From the NCBI GenBank assembly GCA_963737745.1, contig CAVTTR010000001.1, forward strand, positions 62,001 to 126,000: 64,000 nucleotides of DNA, read 5' to 3'. The notes beneath the pieces were generated by a model that was given only the letters and a program-made list of their open reading frames with translations, did not search any database and was not told where the DNA came from. This stretch comes from Bog-473 sp963737745 (lineage in GTDB: Bacteria > Actinomycetota > Acidimicrobiia > Acidimicrobiales > RAAP-2). Below are positions 17,725-26,123 of the stretch, one piece after another. The position numbers and the translations under genes are program-made. Positions within the stretch are counted from its first letter, which is position 1. The number at the start of each line of letters is the position of its first letter.

Positions 17725-19457
17725 ATGAAGCTCACCGGAGCACAGGCACTCATCAAGAGCCTCGAGATGCAGGGCGTCGACGTCATGTTCGGCCTGCCCG
17801 GCGGAGCCATCCTGCCCGTCTACGACCCGATCATCGACTCCTCCATCCGCCACGTCCTGGTGCGCCACGAGCAGGGCGCCGGCCACATGGCCGAGGGCTA
17901 CGCCATGGTGACCGGCAAGCCCGGCGTGGCCATGGTGACCAGCGGGCCGGGGGCCACCAACATCGTGACGCCGCTGGCCAACGCCTACATGGATTCGACG
18001 CCGCTGGTCGTTGTGTCGGGCCAGGTGGCCACGGGCTCGATCGGCACCGATGCCTTCCAAGAGTGCGACATCACCGGCGTGACCATGGGTATCACCAAGC
18101 ACAACTGGCTGATCAAGGACGTCAACGACATCCCGAGCGTCGTGGCCGCCGCTTTTCACGTCGCCACCACCGGACGTCCGGGGCCGGTCCTCATCGACTT
18201 CCCCAGGGACATCGCCAACGCCACCATGGAGTGGTACTGGCCCACATCGGTCGAAGAACTCGATCTCCCCGGCTACCACCCGCACACCGTGGGCGATCCT
18301 GCGCTCGTCCGCCAGGCCGCCGAGCTGATCCGCCAGGCGCAGCGCCCGGTTCTCTATGTCGGAGGTGGCGTGCTCAAGGCCCGGGCGGCCGAAGCTCTCC
18401 GTTCCCTGGCCGAACGTACCGGGTATCCCGGTGGTCACCACCTTGATGGCGCGCGGCGCCTTCCCCGACTCGCATCCCCTGTGCCTGGGGATGCCCGGCA
18501 TGCACGGCAACTACACCGCGGTGACGGCGATGCAGCGCAGCGACCTTCTCATCAGTCTCGGGGCGCGCTTCGACGACCGGGTGACGGGAAAGATCGACGC
18601 CTTTGCGCCCGAAGCAAAGATCATCCATGTCGACATCGACCCGGCCGAGCTGGGCAAGGTGCGCATGGCGGACGTCGGTATCGCCGGGGACTGCCGGCTG
18701 GTGATCGAGGAGTTGCTCTCGGCCATGAACGCCAACGCCGGGACGTCCGGCGGTCCAGGATCTGGCGCCGTGGTGGGAACAGGTGCACAAGTGGCAGGAG
18801 CAGTTCCCCCTCTATTACGACCACGCCGAGGGTGGTGCCATCAAGCCGCAGATGGTGGTCGAGCAGTTGCGCGACGCCGCGCCTTCTGACGCCATCGTGG
18901 TGTCGGGGGTAGGGCAGCATCAGATGTGGGCCTCGCAGTACTGGCAGTTCGATCATCCCTACACGTGGGTGAACTCGGGCGGGGCGGGGACCATGGGCTT
19001 CGCCGTGCCGGCGTCGATCGGGGCGAAGGTGGGACGCCCCGATCGCACGGTGTGGGCCATCGACGGCGATGGTTGCTTCCAGATGACGGCGCAAGAGCTC
19101 GTGACCGCCTCGGCCGAGCAGATCCCGGTGAAGATCGCCATTTTGAACAATGCCTACCTCGGCATGGTGCGCCAGTGGCAGGAGATGTTCTACGAGGAGC
19201 GCTACTCGGAGGTGTATCTCTCGCCCGACCTGCCCGACTACGTGAAGTGGGCCGAGGCCATGGGATGCGTCGGCATTCGGGCCGAGTCTCCCGAAGACGT
19301 CGGCCCGGCCATTGAGAAGGCCAATTCGATCGACGACCGGCCGGTGGTGGTCGATTTTCGAACCGACGCCTTCGAGAAGGTGTTCCCCATGGTGGCGGCG
19401 GGTCGTTCCAACGACGACATCATCGTGCATCCTGATCAGACGGCGCCGTCTCCATGA
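17725..19457 (+). CDS. ilvB: Acetolactate synthase large subunit (two frameshifts)
   Basis: About 576 residues of the ThDP-dependent acetolactate synthase catalytic subunit, first common step of branched-chain amino acid synthesis. The catalytic glutamate region HEQGAGHMAEGYA, GARFDDRVTGK and the ThDP-binding GDG...NN segment (DGDGCFQM, LNNAYLGM) are intact. The reading frame changes twice: near 18,425, where ACCGGGTATC would read through as ACCGGTATC, and near 18,750, where GGCGGTC would read as GGCGTC. Both look like one-base insertions. AGGAG sits five bases before ATG 17725. Much more GC-rich than both flanks. No ilvN or ilvC follows, although an ATG overlaps the stop as expected for a coupled ilvN. 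Confidence 0.85.
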
Positions 19458-19783
19458 GCGTTCTTGAAGTCAGTAGCAAGCGGATCGTAGTTGGGAGGCA
19501 GGGAACTTGGACGCACAGGATGATAGGCGGAGTTACCGGTCACAGACCACGATGTTTCGGTGCCGGACACTCCCTGCGGGGAAGTTTGGCTGCATGTGCG
19601 AGCTCGACCGCCGAAGTGGGATTCCCTGGAGAGCATCGCGGCCTTCATGTCCGGCAAAAACGGCACACCGACTACAACTGCGACTCCCTTTCGGGAGCCC
19701 CGCTCTAAGAGCGATCCACGTATTTCGTCTCCGGAGCCGACGATCTACCGCTTGACCAGATCAACGGGTCGACGACTCCGCGG
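19458..19783. other. Unassigned stretch after ilvB
   Basis: These 326 bases separate ilvB from the integrase gene. The ATG at 19454, overlapping the ilvB stop, opens an 84-codon frame, but its translation is not an ACT-domain ilvN. Other short plus-strand frames also match nothing I recognise. The stretch may contain a recombination breakpoint or a small gene of the integrated element. Confidence 0.4.
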
Positions 19784-21454
19784 CTATCTGTCGTTTCCGT
19801 GGATTACCCGCCCTAGATGTTCGGCCGCTCGCTTATCTGATGATGCTCGAGACTTTGAATAGTGGCGCGTGAGGACCTGTGGTCCGTGCCCTTGTCGTTG
19901 GGCGACCATGCTCACGTTGAACCCAGCATCGAGTAGCTCCGATGAGGTGAACTTGCGAAGTGCAAGAATCGACCCGTCGAATTCGAGTGGTGCGCGGCCG
20001 GACGATGCGACATGTTCCCTGCGTTCGGCCGCCTCGACAGCAAGGCTTGCCCACCGTTGACTGCGGCCCAATTGTTCTCCTATCTCTCGAAAGGAGATTC
20101 CACGGTCCGGTGATGGGCCCGTTCGGCCTCTGGGTCGCGGTGGGGGAGGGGATCGCCGAAGGCGGAGCGCCTCATCCTCAAGTGCCACAGTTTCGGGCCG
20201 CTTGTCCTCAATGCCGAGATACCCCTTAAGTACGCCCACCCGCCTGGTGAGATAGTCGGGCGGCATGGGTTGGGAGCAGTTGGGAAGAAGGCTGAACAGA
20301 AAAGGATCGGGATCCACTTCAACGCCTGCCGTATGGGCTCTCTGATCCATCTGACTGCAGTGGCGTTGGAGCATTGCTGTGGTTTCGGCGTCGACGTGGA
20401 AGGTCCGACCTTGACGGGTCTTGGTCGACTTGATCTTTCCTTTCGAGGAGATTGCCGTGTCGACGGTGATCTGGTTCTTTTTCCAGGCCACAGCGGAACG
20501 ACGAATCGCCACCAACTCGCCTCGGCGTGTCCCAGTGACCGCGCCGAGAACGAGGAGAGGAGCGATTTCTGGCGTCTCTTCGACTGCGGTTGCGAGAAGC
20601 AGGATTAACTCTTCGACTTCGGGCGGCGTACGCTCCTTGGAGCGATAGGTGCTGGTTGGCATCTCGAAGTCGAGCATTGGGTTGCGGAGGGTCATGCCGC
20701 GTCGTTTGGCCCAACGGAAGAAGGGAGCGTAGAGGCTCTTGGCCTGGTTGAGACGAGAAGCACTCAGTCCCTCCCGACGCATCTGGCCGAACCGGTCGTC
20801 GATGACGGAGCTCTCAATTCGTTTTACAGGCGTTGCACCGATGGCAGGGGAGAACCATTTCTGGTGTAGATAGCGGTAGTCCGTGATGGTCTTCTCTGCA
20901 CGGCCCTTTTCATTGGCGAGGTATTCCGTGAGAAATCGCTCGATCGCCTCATCCATCGTAATATCGCGTTCATTCCTAGAAGTAGGCAATTGTGCCTGGC
21001 TTGTCTCATTGACGAAAGCGACAAGTTGCGCAGCTGCCTCAGCCTTACTCTTGGCGGAAACATTTCGGTTCAGACTCCGAGGCCGACCGTCCTCCCAGCG
21101 AGAAGCAGTCACGCGGAGTTCCCAGGTGCCGGGTCGCACGAGGCGCATAGAGCCCGTTCCTTTGCGGGCTCTTCGGTGGGGCGATGCTTCGAATTCAGCA
21201 ACGCCTTCAAGACGGAGATGTTCGATACGGACGCATGCGGGATCAACGGGACAAGCGTGAACGAGTGCGTTCGGTGGAAGTTGGCCGTGTGTGAGTTCCC
21301 ATGCAACTCGGTGTGCGTTGACGACTGCGCCGTTCACCTTGATGCGGCCGGTACCGCGCTGCGAATTGATACTGCCTAACCACAGATGGTGTTCGCCTCT
21401 ACGGTCGACCAGTCGCTCGAACCGCGTGGCCAGATCAACCACTGGCCTGCCCAT
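19784..21454 (-). CDS. HNH-like/tyrosine-recombinase fusion integrase
   Basis: A 556-residue site-specific recombinase of unusual build. Residues about 20-85 resemble an HNH-type domain (AHRVAWELTHGQLP, then VHACPVDPACVRIEHL), but the usual Asn before the last His-Leu is replaced. A SAM-like core-binding domain follows (about 165-270). The catalytic domain has Arg in TGTRRGELVAIR, a GHG motif and the nucleophile Tyr in TRHYSK. The HxxR box reads LALR, lacking the histidine. A proline-rich insert and an HTH-like segment (ISFREIGEQLGRSQRWASLA) interrupt the catalytic domain. The gene ends away from, and starts 115 bases from, the tRNA-Lys 3' end, the usual position of an integrase at an attachment site. 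Activity is uncertain. Confidence 0.85.
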   Translation of the reverse strand: MGRPVVDLATRFERLVDRRGEHHLWLGSINSQRGTGRIKVNGAVVNAHRVAWELTHGQLPPNALVHACPVDPACVRIEHLRLEGVAEFEASPHRRARKGTGSMRLVRPGTWELRVTASRWEDGRPRSLNRNVSAKSKAEAAAQLVAFVNETSQAQLPTSRNERDITMDEAIERFLTEYLANEKGRAEKTITDYRYLHQKWFSPAIGATPVKRIESSVIDDRFGQMRREGLSASRLNQAKSLYAPFFRWAKRRGMTLRNPMLDFEMPTSTYRSKERTPPEVEELILLLATAVEETPEIAPLLVLGAVTGTRRGELVAIRRSAVAWKKNQITVDTAISSKGKIKSTKTRQGRTFHVDAETTAMLQRHCSQMDQRAHTAGVEVDPDPFLFSLLPNCSQPMPPDYLTRRVGVLKGYLGIEDKRPETVALEDEALRLRRSPPPPRPRGRTGPSPDRGISFREIGEQLGRSQRWASLAVEAAERREHVASSGRAPLEFDGSILALRKFTSSELLDAGFNVSMVAQRQGHGPQVLTRHYSKSRASSDKRAAEHLGRVIHGNDR

Positions 21455-21568
21455 GAGTTAAGTGTATCGGTTAGGTGGATCGTAAGGTGGTTCCGGGTTG
21501 AGATCGGACGTGCGGTTAGCGATCCACTTAACTCGGTGCCGTTCACCGCTCTGATCTGGTCTTTCGAG
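21455..21568. other. Probable attachment-site region
   Basis: These 114 bases lie between the integrase start and the 3' end of tRNA-Lys. Tyrosine integrases commonly recombine at tRNA 3' ends, so one att site should overlap 21569-21600. I did not find a second copy of the tRNA 3' end by eye in 1-21,454; it may lie left of the window or be diverged. Confidence 0.4.
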
Positions 21569-21640
21569 TGCGCCCCTCGGGATTCGAACCCGAAACCTGC
21601 GGATTAAGAGTCCGTTGCTCTGCCGTTGAGCTAGAGGCGC
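21569..21640 (-). tRNA. tRNA-Lys(CTT)
   Basis: On the minus strand the sequence folds as a tRNA. The acceptor strands GCGCCTC and GGGGCGC pair with one G-U, the anticodon loop is CTCTTAA with anticodon CTT (21608-21606), and the T-loop is GGTTCGAATCC. The discriminator is A at 21569. CCA is not encoded. A short D-loop gives about 72 nt. Confidence 0.93.
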
Positions 21641-21941
21641 GCCCCAAAGTGTAGGCCAACCTTCGAGATGCCATTCGACCAGCCGGGTCCGGGCTTCTCC
21701 ATCTTTTCCAGCTATTTCGAGTGCGCTGCCACCGATGTCGTGAAGAAGACCGACGCCCCACGCGCTTGTCGACAGCTTGAAGATGACACGAGGAAGGGCT
21801 GGGACCTTGCGGTAGGTCGGGTGCATGTCGTCGGTGGGTGTGACGGACTCCCGCCGCACCGAACCGGAAGCTCCTGACCAGGGCGGATCTGCAGATGGAG
21901 GGGGTCAGCGGCTGCTCGTCGACGGAATGTATAGTACGCAC
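21641..21941. other. Intergenic region, tRNA-Lys to small acidic protein gene
   Basis: These 301 bases contain the tRNA promoter on the minus strand and the promoter of the next plus-strand gene. No coding sequence was recognised; the long minus-strand frame crossing here also runs through the tRNA. Confidence 0.5.
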
Positions 21942-22373
21942 ATGTCCACTTCTGACGACCACGATCACGAGATCAAAATCAAGGGGGGCTCGTTTGAGCT
22001 CTCTGACCTGGGCCACCTTTTGCCGGGTATGGCTGAAATCATGCCTCTCGTGGGTGCCAGAATTTGGAAGTGCTACTACGCCGGCAAGGCGCACAACAAG
22101 GCACTCGCCGCATTTCAACTGCACGAGGCGGTCAACCTCATGCAGAAGGGCGCCATCCTTCGTCCGAAATACACCGAAGACATGGACACGTTCATCACTG
22201 GAGTGGTGGCGGCTGTAGAGAAGTCCATTCAGGCTGAGGACTGGGACAGCTTCGAGGCCGCATTCGCCCCCATGATCGATCAGGCGAACGCGTACCACGA
22301 GAAGTACGACAAGGGCTTCCTGCGTTGGCAGCTTCCCGACGAGCCCCCGCTGGACCTCGATCTCAACGCCTAA
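21942..22373 (+). CDS. Conserved hypothetical protein, small and acidic, possibly leaderless
   Basis: A 143-residue soluble protein of unknown function. It opens with a His/Asp-rich stretch (DDHDHE), is mostly predicted helix, and ends in an acidic LDLDLNA tail. No enzyme motif is visible. A TATAGT box at 21929-21934 lies eight bases before ATG 21942 and no ribosome-binding site is present, so translation may begin on a leaderless mRNA. An in-frame ATG at 21927 overlaps that box and is less likely. It converges on the ETF-QO gene, whose electron-transfer operon is the nearest context. The coding call rests on length, composition and the clean boundaries. Confidence 0.65.
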   Translation: MSTSDDHDHEIKIKGGSFELSDLGHLLPGMAEIMPLVGARIWKCYYAGKAHNKALAAFQLHEAVNLMQKGAILRPKYTEDMDTFITGVVAAVEKSIQAEDWDSFEAAFAPMIDQANAYHEKYDKGFLRWQLPDEPPLDLDLNA

Positions 22374-22378
22374 GTCCT

Positions 22379-22418
22379 TTTCGGCCGCATGCGCACACGG
22401 CGCGTGGTCGGCCCGAAA
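22379..22418. terminator. Possible bidirectional terminator
   Basis: Between two convergent stops, TTTCGGCC and GGCCCGAAA can pair with one bulge across a GC-rich loop. Neither side has a long T-run, so this is tentative. Confidence 0.3.
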
Positions 22419-22423
22419 TGAGG

Positions 22424-24106
22424 TTACGTCAAGGTGTACTCAGGCCCGGAGCCGCCTTCTGGCGGCGTGAGGCGTCCGCCTTTGGCTGAAATCGCACCGC
22501 ACTGCACGCAGTTCGATGGCGAGACTTCCACGGTGACCGATCCGTCGTCGTCCGCTGCACCAATGGCGTAGACCTGGGCTGGACAGAGGTGGACCCACAT
22601 TTCGGCCACCTCCCGCGGGACGTGTGTCTGTAGCCGAATGTGGTTCGGCTGGTCGTCCCTCGTTTCATTCCCCGCCGCGAAGACCGATGAAAGCTTGTCG
22701 AACGTGAGCTTGCCGTCGGGTTCGGGATAGTGGGCCGACCGGTCTGTCCGTAAAAGAGGCTGGCTGTCGTCGCGTTCGGCTCGTACCTTGCCGAGCGCGA
22801 TACGTCCTTTCGAGATCGACATGGCTCCCGCCAGCGGGGCGCCGACAAAGAGGCCCCGCCCGAAGACTTGGCGCATGTCGCGCACCTCGTGCAGGTCATG
22901 CCAGATGAAGCTGGCACGCACTGCGTCGTCGTAGGAGCTCAGCGCAGCGGCGTTGCTCTTGACTGCCGCAAAGGCCGATTCGGCCGCCAGCCGTCCTGAC
23001 TCGATGGCGTAGTGGACACCCTTGAGGCGAGGGATGTTCACCATTCCCACCCCGTCACCGCACAGCAGGAGGCCGGGTGCATGCAGCTGTGAAGGCAATG
23101 AATGGAAGCCGCCACCGGGGATCGTCTTGGCTCCCCATTCGAGGCGCTCGCCGCCTTCGAGCATCGGACGGATCTTCGGATGTGTCTTCAACTCCTGCAG
23201 GAGATCGTGCGCCGAAAGGCCGACGTCTCGGTAGTCGAGGCCGACGACCATCCCTATGGTCAACATGTCGGGGCCCATGGGGTAGATGAAGGAGCCTCCG
23301 AATTCGCGGTACTTCGCCTGCGGGCGGAGCGGCCAGCCAAGAGTGTGGATCACGTGCTGCAGGGGCTTGGGGACCTTCCACACCTCTTTCACACCCAGTT
23401 CCCATACTTGCGGGTTCTCGCCCCGGAGTGCGAACCGGTCCAGCGCCACGCCGGTGAGATGACCTTGCGTCCCTTCCGCCAGCACCGTCACTTGCGCCAC
23501 AATGTCGGTTCCCGGTTCGAAGTTCCCGAGTTGGCCGCCCGTGCTGTCCTGACCCTTATCGCCGGTGCGTACGCCGACGACTCGGTCTTCAGTGACAAGG
23601 AGGCGTTGTCCGGCCGTCTCCGGCAGGATCATCGCCCCCGTTTCTTCGGCCCGCTCGGCCAACCAGCGGCCGAGCTGTGACAGCGACACAATGACGTTCC
23701 CATGGTTGCGCATGGGGGGAGGCGGGGGGATCCGCAGAGCGTTGCCACGCGTCAATACATACACGGCCTCGCCTGACACCGGCCCGAAGTTGGGTACGTC
23801 CGCGATCTGAAACTTCTCTCCGAACAGGTGCTGCAAAGAGCGCGGATTAATGACGGCGCCGGACAGCAGGTGCGATCCCGGTTCCTTTCCCTTTTCGAGG
23901 ACCGCTAAGGGCACTTCGCCCAGGAGGGCCGCCGTTTCCGGGTCCTCTTCGAGGAGTTGGCCGAAGCGGATGGCGCATGCCAGCCCCGCCGGCCCTGCTC
24001 CGACAACGAGCACACCGACCTCAATGCGGGTGTCCGGTCCATCCGTTGGCTCTGCGACAAACTCGCTACTCGCAAAGGGCGGTGGGTAGTCAGAAACCCG
24101 CGTCAC
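22424..24106 (-). CDS. Electron transfer flavoprotein-ubiquinone oxidoreductase-like (FixC/ETFDH family)
   Basis: A 560-residue flavoprotein that passes electrons from ETF to membrane quinone. The FAD-binding GxGxxG motif is VVGAGPAGLACA near residue 33. The quinone/FAD domain includes GDGVGMVN and LKGVHYAIESGR. The C-terminal ferredoxin-like region has Cys508, Cys533 and Cys536, but the third cysteine of the usual CxxCxxC motif is Ile539, so one classical 4Fe-4S ligand is absent. It is the last gene of etfB-etfA-ETF-QO, overlapping etfA by four bases (ATGA). Role: re-oxidising ETF reduced by acyl-CoA dehydrogenases. The missing ligand may mean an altered cluster or a lineage-specific variant. 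Confidence 0.9.
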   Translation of the reverse strand: MTRVSDYPPPFASSEFVAEPTDGPDTRIEVGVLVVGAGPAGLACAIRFGQLLEEDPETAALLGEVPLAVLEKGKEPGSHLLSGAVINPRSLQHLFGEKFQIADVPNFGPVSGEAVYVLTRGNALRIPPPPPMRNHGNVIVSLSQLGRWLAERAEETGAMILPETAGQRLLVTEDRVVGVRTGDKGQDSTGGQLGNFEPGTDIVAQVTVLAEGTQGHLTGVALDRFALRGENPQVWELGVKEVWKVPKPLQHVIHTLGWPLRPQAKYREFGGSFIYPMGPDMLTIGMVVGLDYRDVGLSAHDLLQELKTHPKIRPMLEGGERLEWGAKTIPGGGFHSLPSQLHAPGLLLCGDGVGMVNIPRLKGVHYAIESGRLAAESAFAAVKSNAAALSSYDDAVRASFIWHDLHEVRDMRQVFGRGLFVGAPLAGAMSISKGRIALGKVRAERDDSQPLLRTDRSAHYPEPDGKLTFDKLSSVFAAGNETRDDQPNHIRLQTHVPREVAEMWVHLCPAQVYAIGAADDDGSVTVEVSPSNCVQCGAISAKGGRLTPPEGGSGPEYTLT

Positions 24107-25077
24107 GATGTGCCGCGACGTTGGCGCAGGAGTTCCATGAGTGTCGGCACGATGGCGTGGACGTCGCCCACCACTGCGAGGTCGCTGAAGTCGAAGATCG
24201 GTGCGCGTGGATCTTTGTTAATGGCCACGATCACCTTGGAATTCTGCATTCCAACCTTGTGCTGGACCGCCCCCGAAATCCCGAGGGCGACGTAGAGCCG
24301 GGGCGAGACCGTTTTACCCGTCTGTCCGATCTGCGCAGAGTACGGATACCACCCGGCGTAGACGGCAGCCCGTGTCGCGCCGACGACGCCTCCGAGGACG
24401 CTCGCCAGCTCTTCGGCCAACGCAAAATGTTCGGCCGCGCCAAGACCCATCCCACCGGCGACAATGATCTCCGCATCCTCGATCGACCCCCCCTCATCGG
24501 CGCGGGTTTCTTGGCCGATCAGGCTCAGGCCGAGCGAATGCTGCTCGAACTGCACCGAGACGTTCTCTATCTGGGGTTCGCCGGCGCCGACCGGCACGGG
24601 GTCGAATGAACCAGCTCGGAACAGCGCAATGCACTGTTCGGAACGCCACCCCACATCGACCAGCACGGCGTCTTGGAGCGCCGGGCGTTTGCCGATGAGC
24701 CGACCGTCGCTTTCCACGATATCGAGCAGATCCCAGTTGATCCCGGCATCGAGACGGGCGGCCACTCCGGCCGCCACGTCGGCCGCCAGCACGGAATTGG
24801 AGAACAGGATCGTGTCGTAGCCACCAGCGCGGATCACCTGCTCGAGCACGTCGACGCGGGGCTGCGGCAGCGGCGCCTCGAGCGCCGGGTCTTCGGCGAT
24901 GTACACGGTTGTGGCGCCGAAGTTCCCCGCCTCGGAGGCAAGATCTTTGAGCGGGCTTCCGCCCATCAAGACGGCTGCCACCTCGCCGTTTCCGAGTCGG
25001 TGCGCCTTCCCGAGGACGCCCAAGGATCCCTTCGCCAAGGTGTCCTCATGGTGTTCGAGGAATACCAGGGTGCTCAT
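24103..25077 (-). CDS. etfA: Electron transfer flavoprotein alpha subunit
   Basis: A 324-residue ETF alpha subunit of normal length. The C-terminal FAD domain carries the conserved run GQTGKTVSPRLYVALGISGA, QH and the final INKDPRAPIF...D segment. It forms a heterodimer with EtfB and accepts electrons from acyl-CoA dehydrogenases. Start and stop overlap the neighbours by four bases each, indicating a tightly coupled operon. Confidence 0.96.
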   Translation of the reverse strand: MSTLVFLEHHEDTLAKGSLGVLGKAHRLGNGEVAAVLMGGSPLKDLASEAGNFGATTVYIAEDPALEAPLPQPRVDVLEQVIRAGGYDTILFSNSVLAADVAAGVAARLDAGINWDLLDIVESDGRLIGKRPALQDAVLVDVGWRSEQCIALFRAGSFDPVPVGAGEPQIENVSVQFEQHSLGLSLIGQETRADEGGSIEDAEIIVAGGMGLGAAEHFALAEELASVLGGVVGATRAAVYAGWYPYSAQIGQTGKTVSPRLYVALGISGAVQHKVGMQNSKVIVAINKDPRAPIFDFSDLAVVGDVHAIVPTLMELLRQRRGTS

Positions 25078-25850
25078 ACGAGCTGCCTTTCAACCAGAAA
25101 GTCGAAGATGGCTTGGGCCGCGTCTCCGCTGTCTTCGATGAGCGAGGAGTTGGCCCGAGCGGGCGGATCAGCGACGTTGAGCACTTCGGTCTTTGAACCG
25201 GCTTCGCCGACGTCGTCTCCAGCGATGAGCAGATCGACCAGCGCCAACGTCTCGAGGGGCTTCTTCTTTGCGCCCATCATCCCCTTCAGCGACGTGTAGC
25301 GAGGCTCGTTGATGCTGTCCGTCACTGCCACGAGAGCAGGCAGATGCACTTCGAGATCTTCGTCGCCGAATTCCGTCTGTCGCGACACGCGCACGGTGCC
25401 GTCGTGCAGGGTGATCACCGCGGCTTGCGACACAAAGGGGCGACGCATCTGCTCCGCCACAGCGGCCCAGAGCACGCCGCCGCCTCCGTCGATTGTCTGC
25501 TGACCGAAGAGCACCAGGTCCGGTTGTTCGCGCTCCAAGACCTTGGCCAGGATCTTGCTCGTCGCGATCAGGTCGGATCCCGCTGCGGCAGGGTCGGCGA
25601 CGAGGACGGCCCGGTCGGCACCAAGGGCCAGAGCCGTCCGCAGTGAGTCAACGGCCTCTTCGGGTCCGCACGACACGATGACGACGTCGACGTCGACGTC
25701 GCCCTCAGCCTTGAGACGGAGCGCTTCCTCAATGGCATTTTTGTCGACCTTGTTGAGCTCTCCGGGTCCGTTGCGTGCGAGCCGCTTCGATTCGGGATCA
25801 ATGCGGAGACGCCCGTCCGGCACGTTTTTCACACAGACAGCAATCTTCAT
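25074..25850 (-). CDS. etfB: Electron transfer flavoprotein beta subunit
   Basis: A 258-residue ETF beta subunit with the family opening MKIAVCVKNVPD and the AMP-binding GADRA...D region near residue 95. The signature-like segment VSRQTEFGDEDLEVHLPAL occurs near residue 165. First gene of the etfB-etfA-ETF-QO operon. The 273 bases to the next gene show no other feature I can support. Confidence 0.96.
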   Translation of the reverse strand: MKIAVCVKNVPDGRLRIDPESKRLARNGPGELNKVDKNAIEEALRLKAEGDVDVDVVIVSCGPEEAVDSLRTALALGADRAVLVADPAAAGSDLIATSKILAKVLEREQPDLVLFGQQTIDGGGGVLWAAVAEQMRRPFVSQAAVITLHDGTVRVSRQTEFGDEDLEVHLPALVAVTDSINEPRYTSLKGMMGAKKKPLETLALVDLLIAGDDVGEAGSKTEVLNVADPPARANSSLIEDSGDAAQAIFDFLVERQLV

Positions 25851-26123
25851 GGACCGAGATCCTACTCATGCTGGTCGGAAGGCTCCGAGGACAGGCGGTC
25901 CACGACAGAGGAGCAAACGGACATCCGCTTGGTGTCGGAAAAGGCCCCCGTTGTCGCCGGCCCGAGACTTGGCCACGGGCCGGCGACCCCCCCGAGGGGC
26001 CACCCCGAAGGGTGACGCATCTGGTCAGATGCGATGCTCAAGGTAGCACGGAGTGAGAAGCAAATGTAGAGGTGTTTCTTCCCCATTATTCGAGGTGGGA
26101 AAGGCGAAAAACGTGGTTTACGT

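Noticed and set aside
1..21454. Second copy of the tRNA-Lys 3' end (far att site)
   Set aside because: I looked for the T-loop and acceptor sequence by eye and found no convincing repeat, so no element boundary is claimed.
21543..22298. A 251-codon minus-strand frame
   Set aside because: It reads straight through the tRNA-Lys gene and opposes the small acidic protein.
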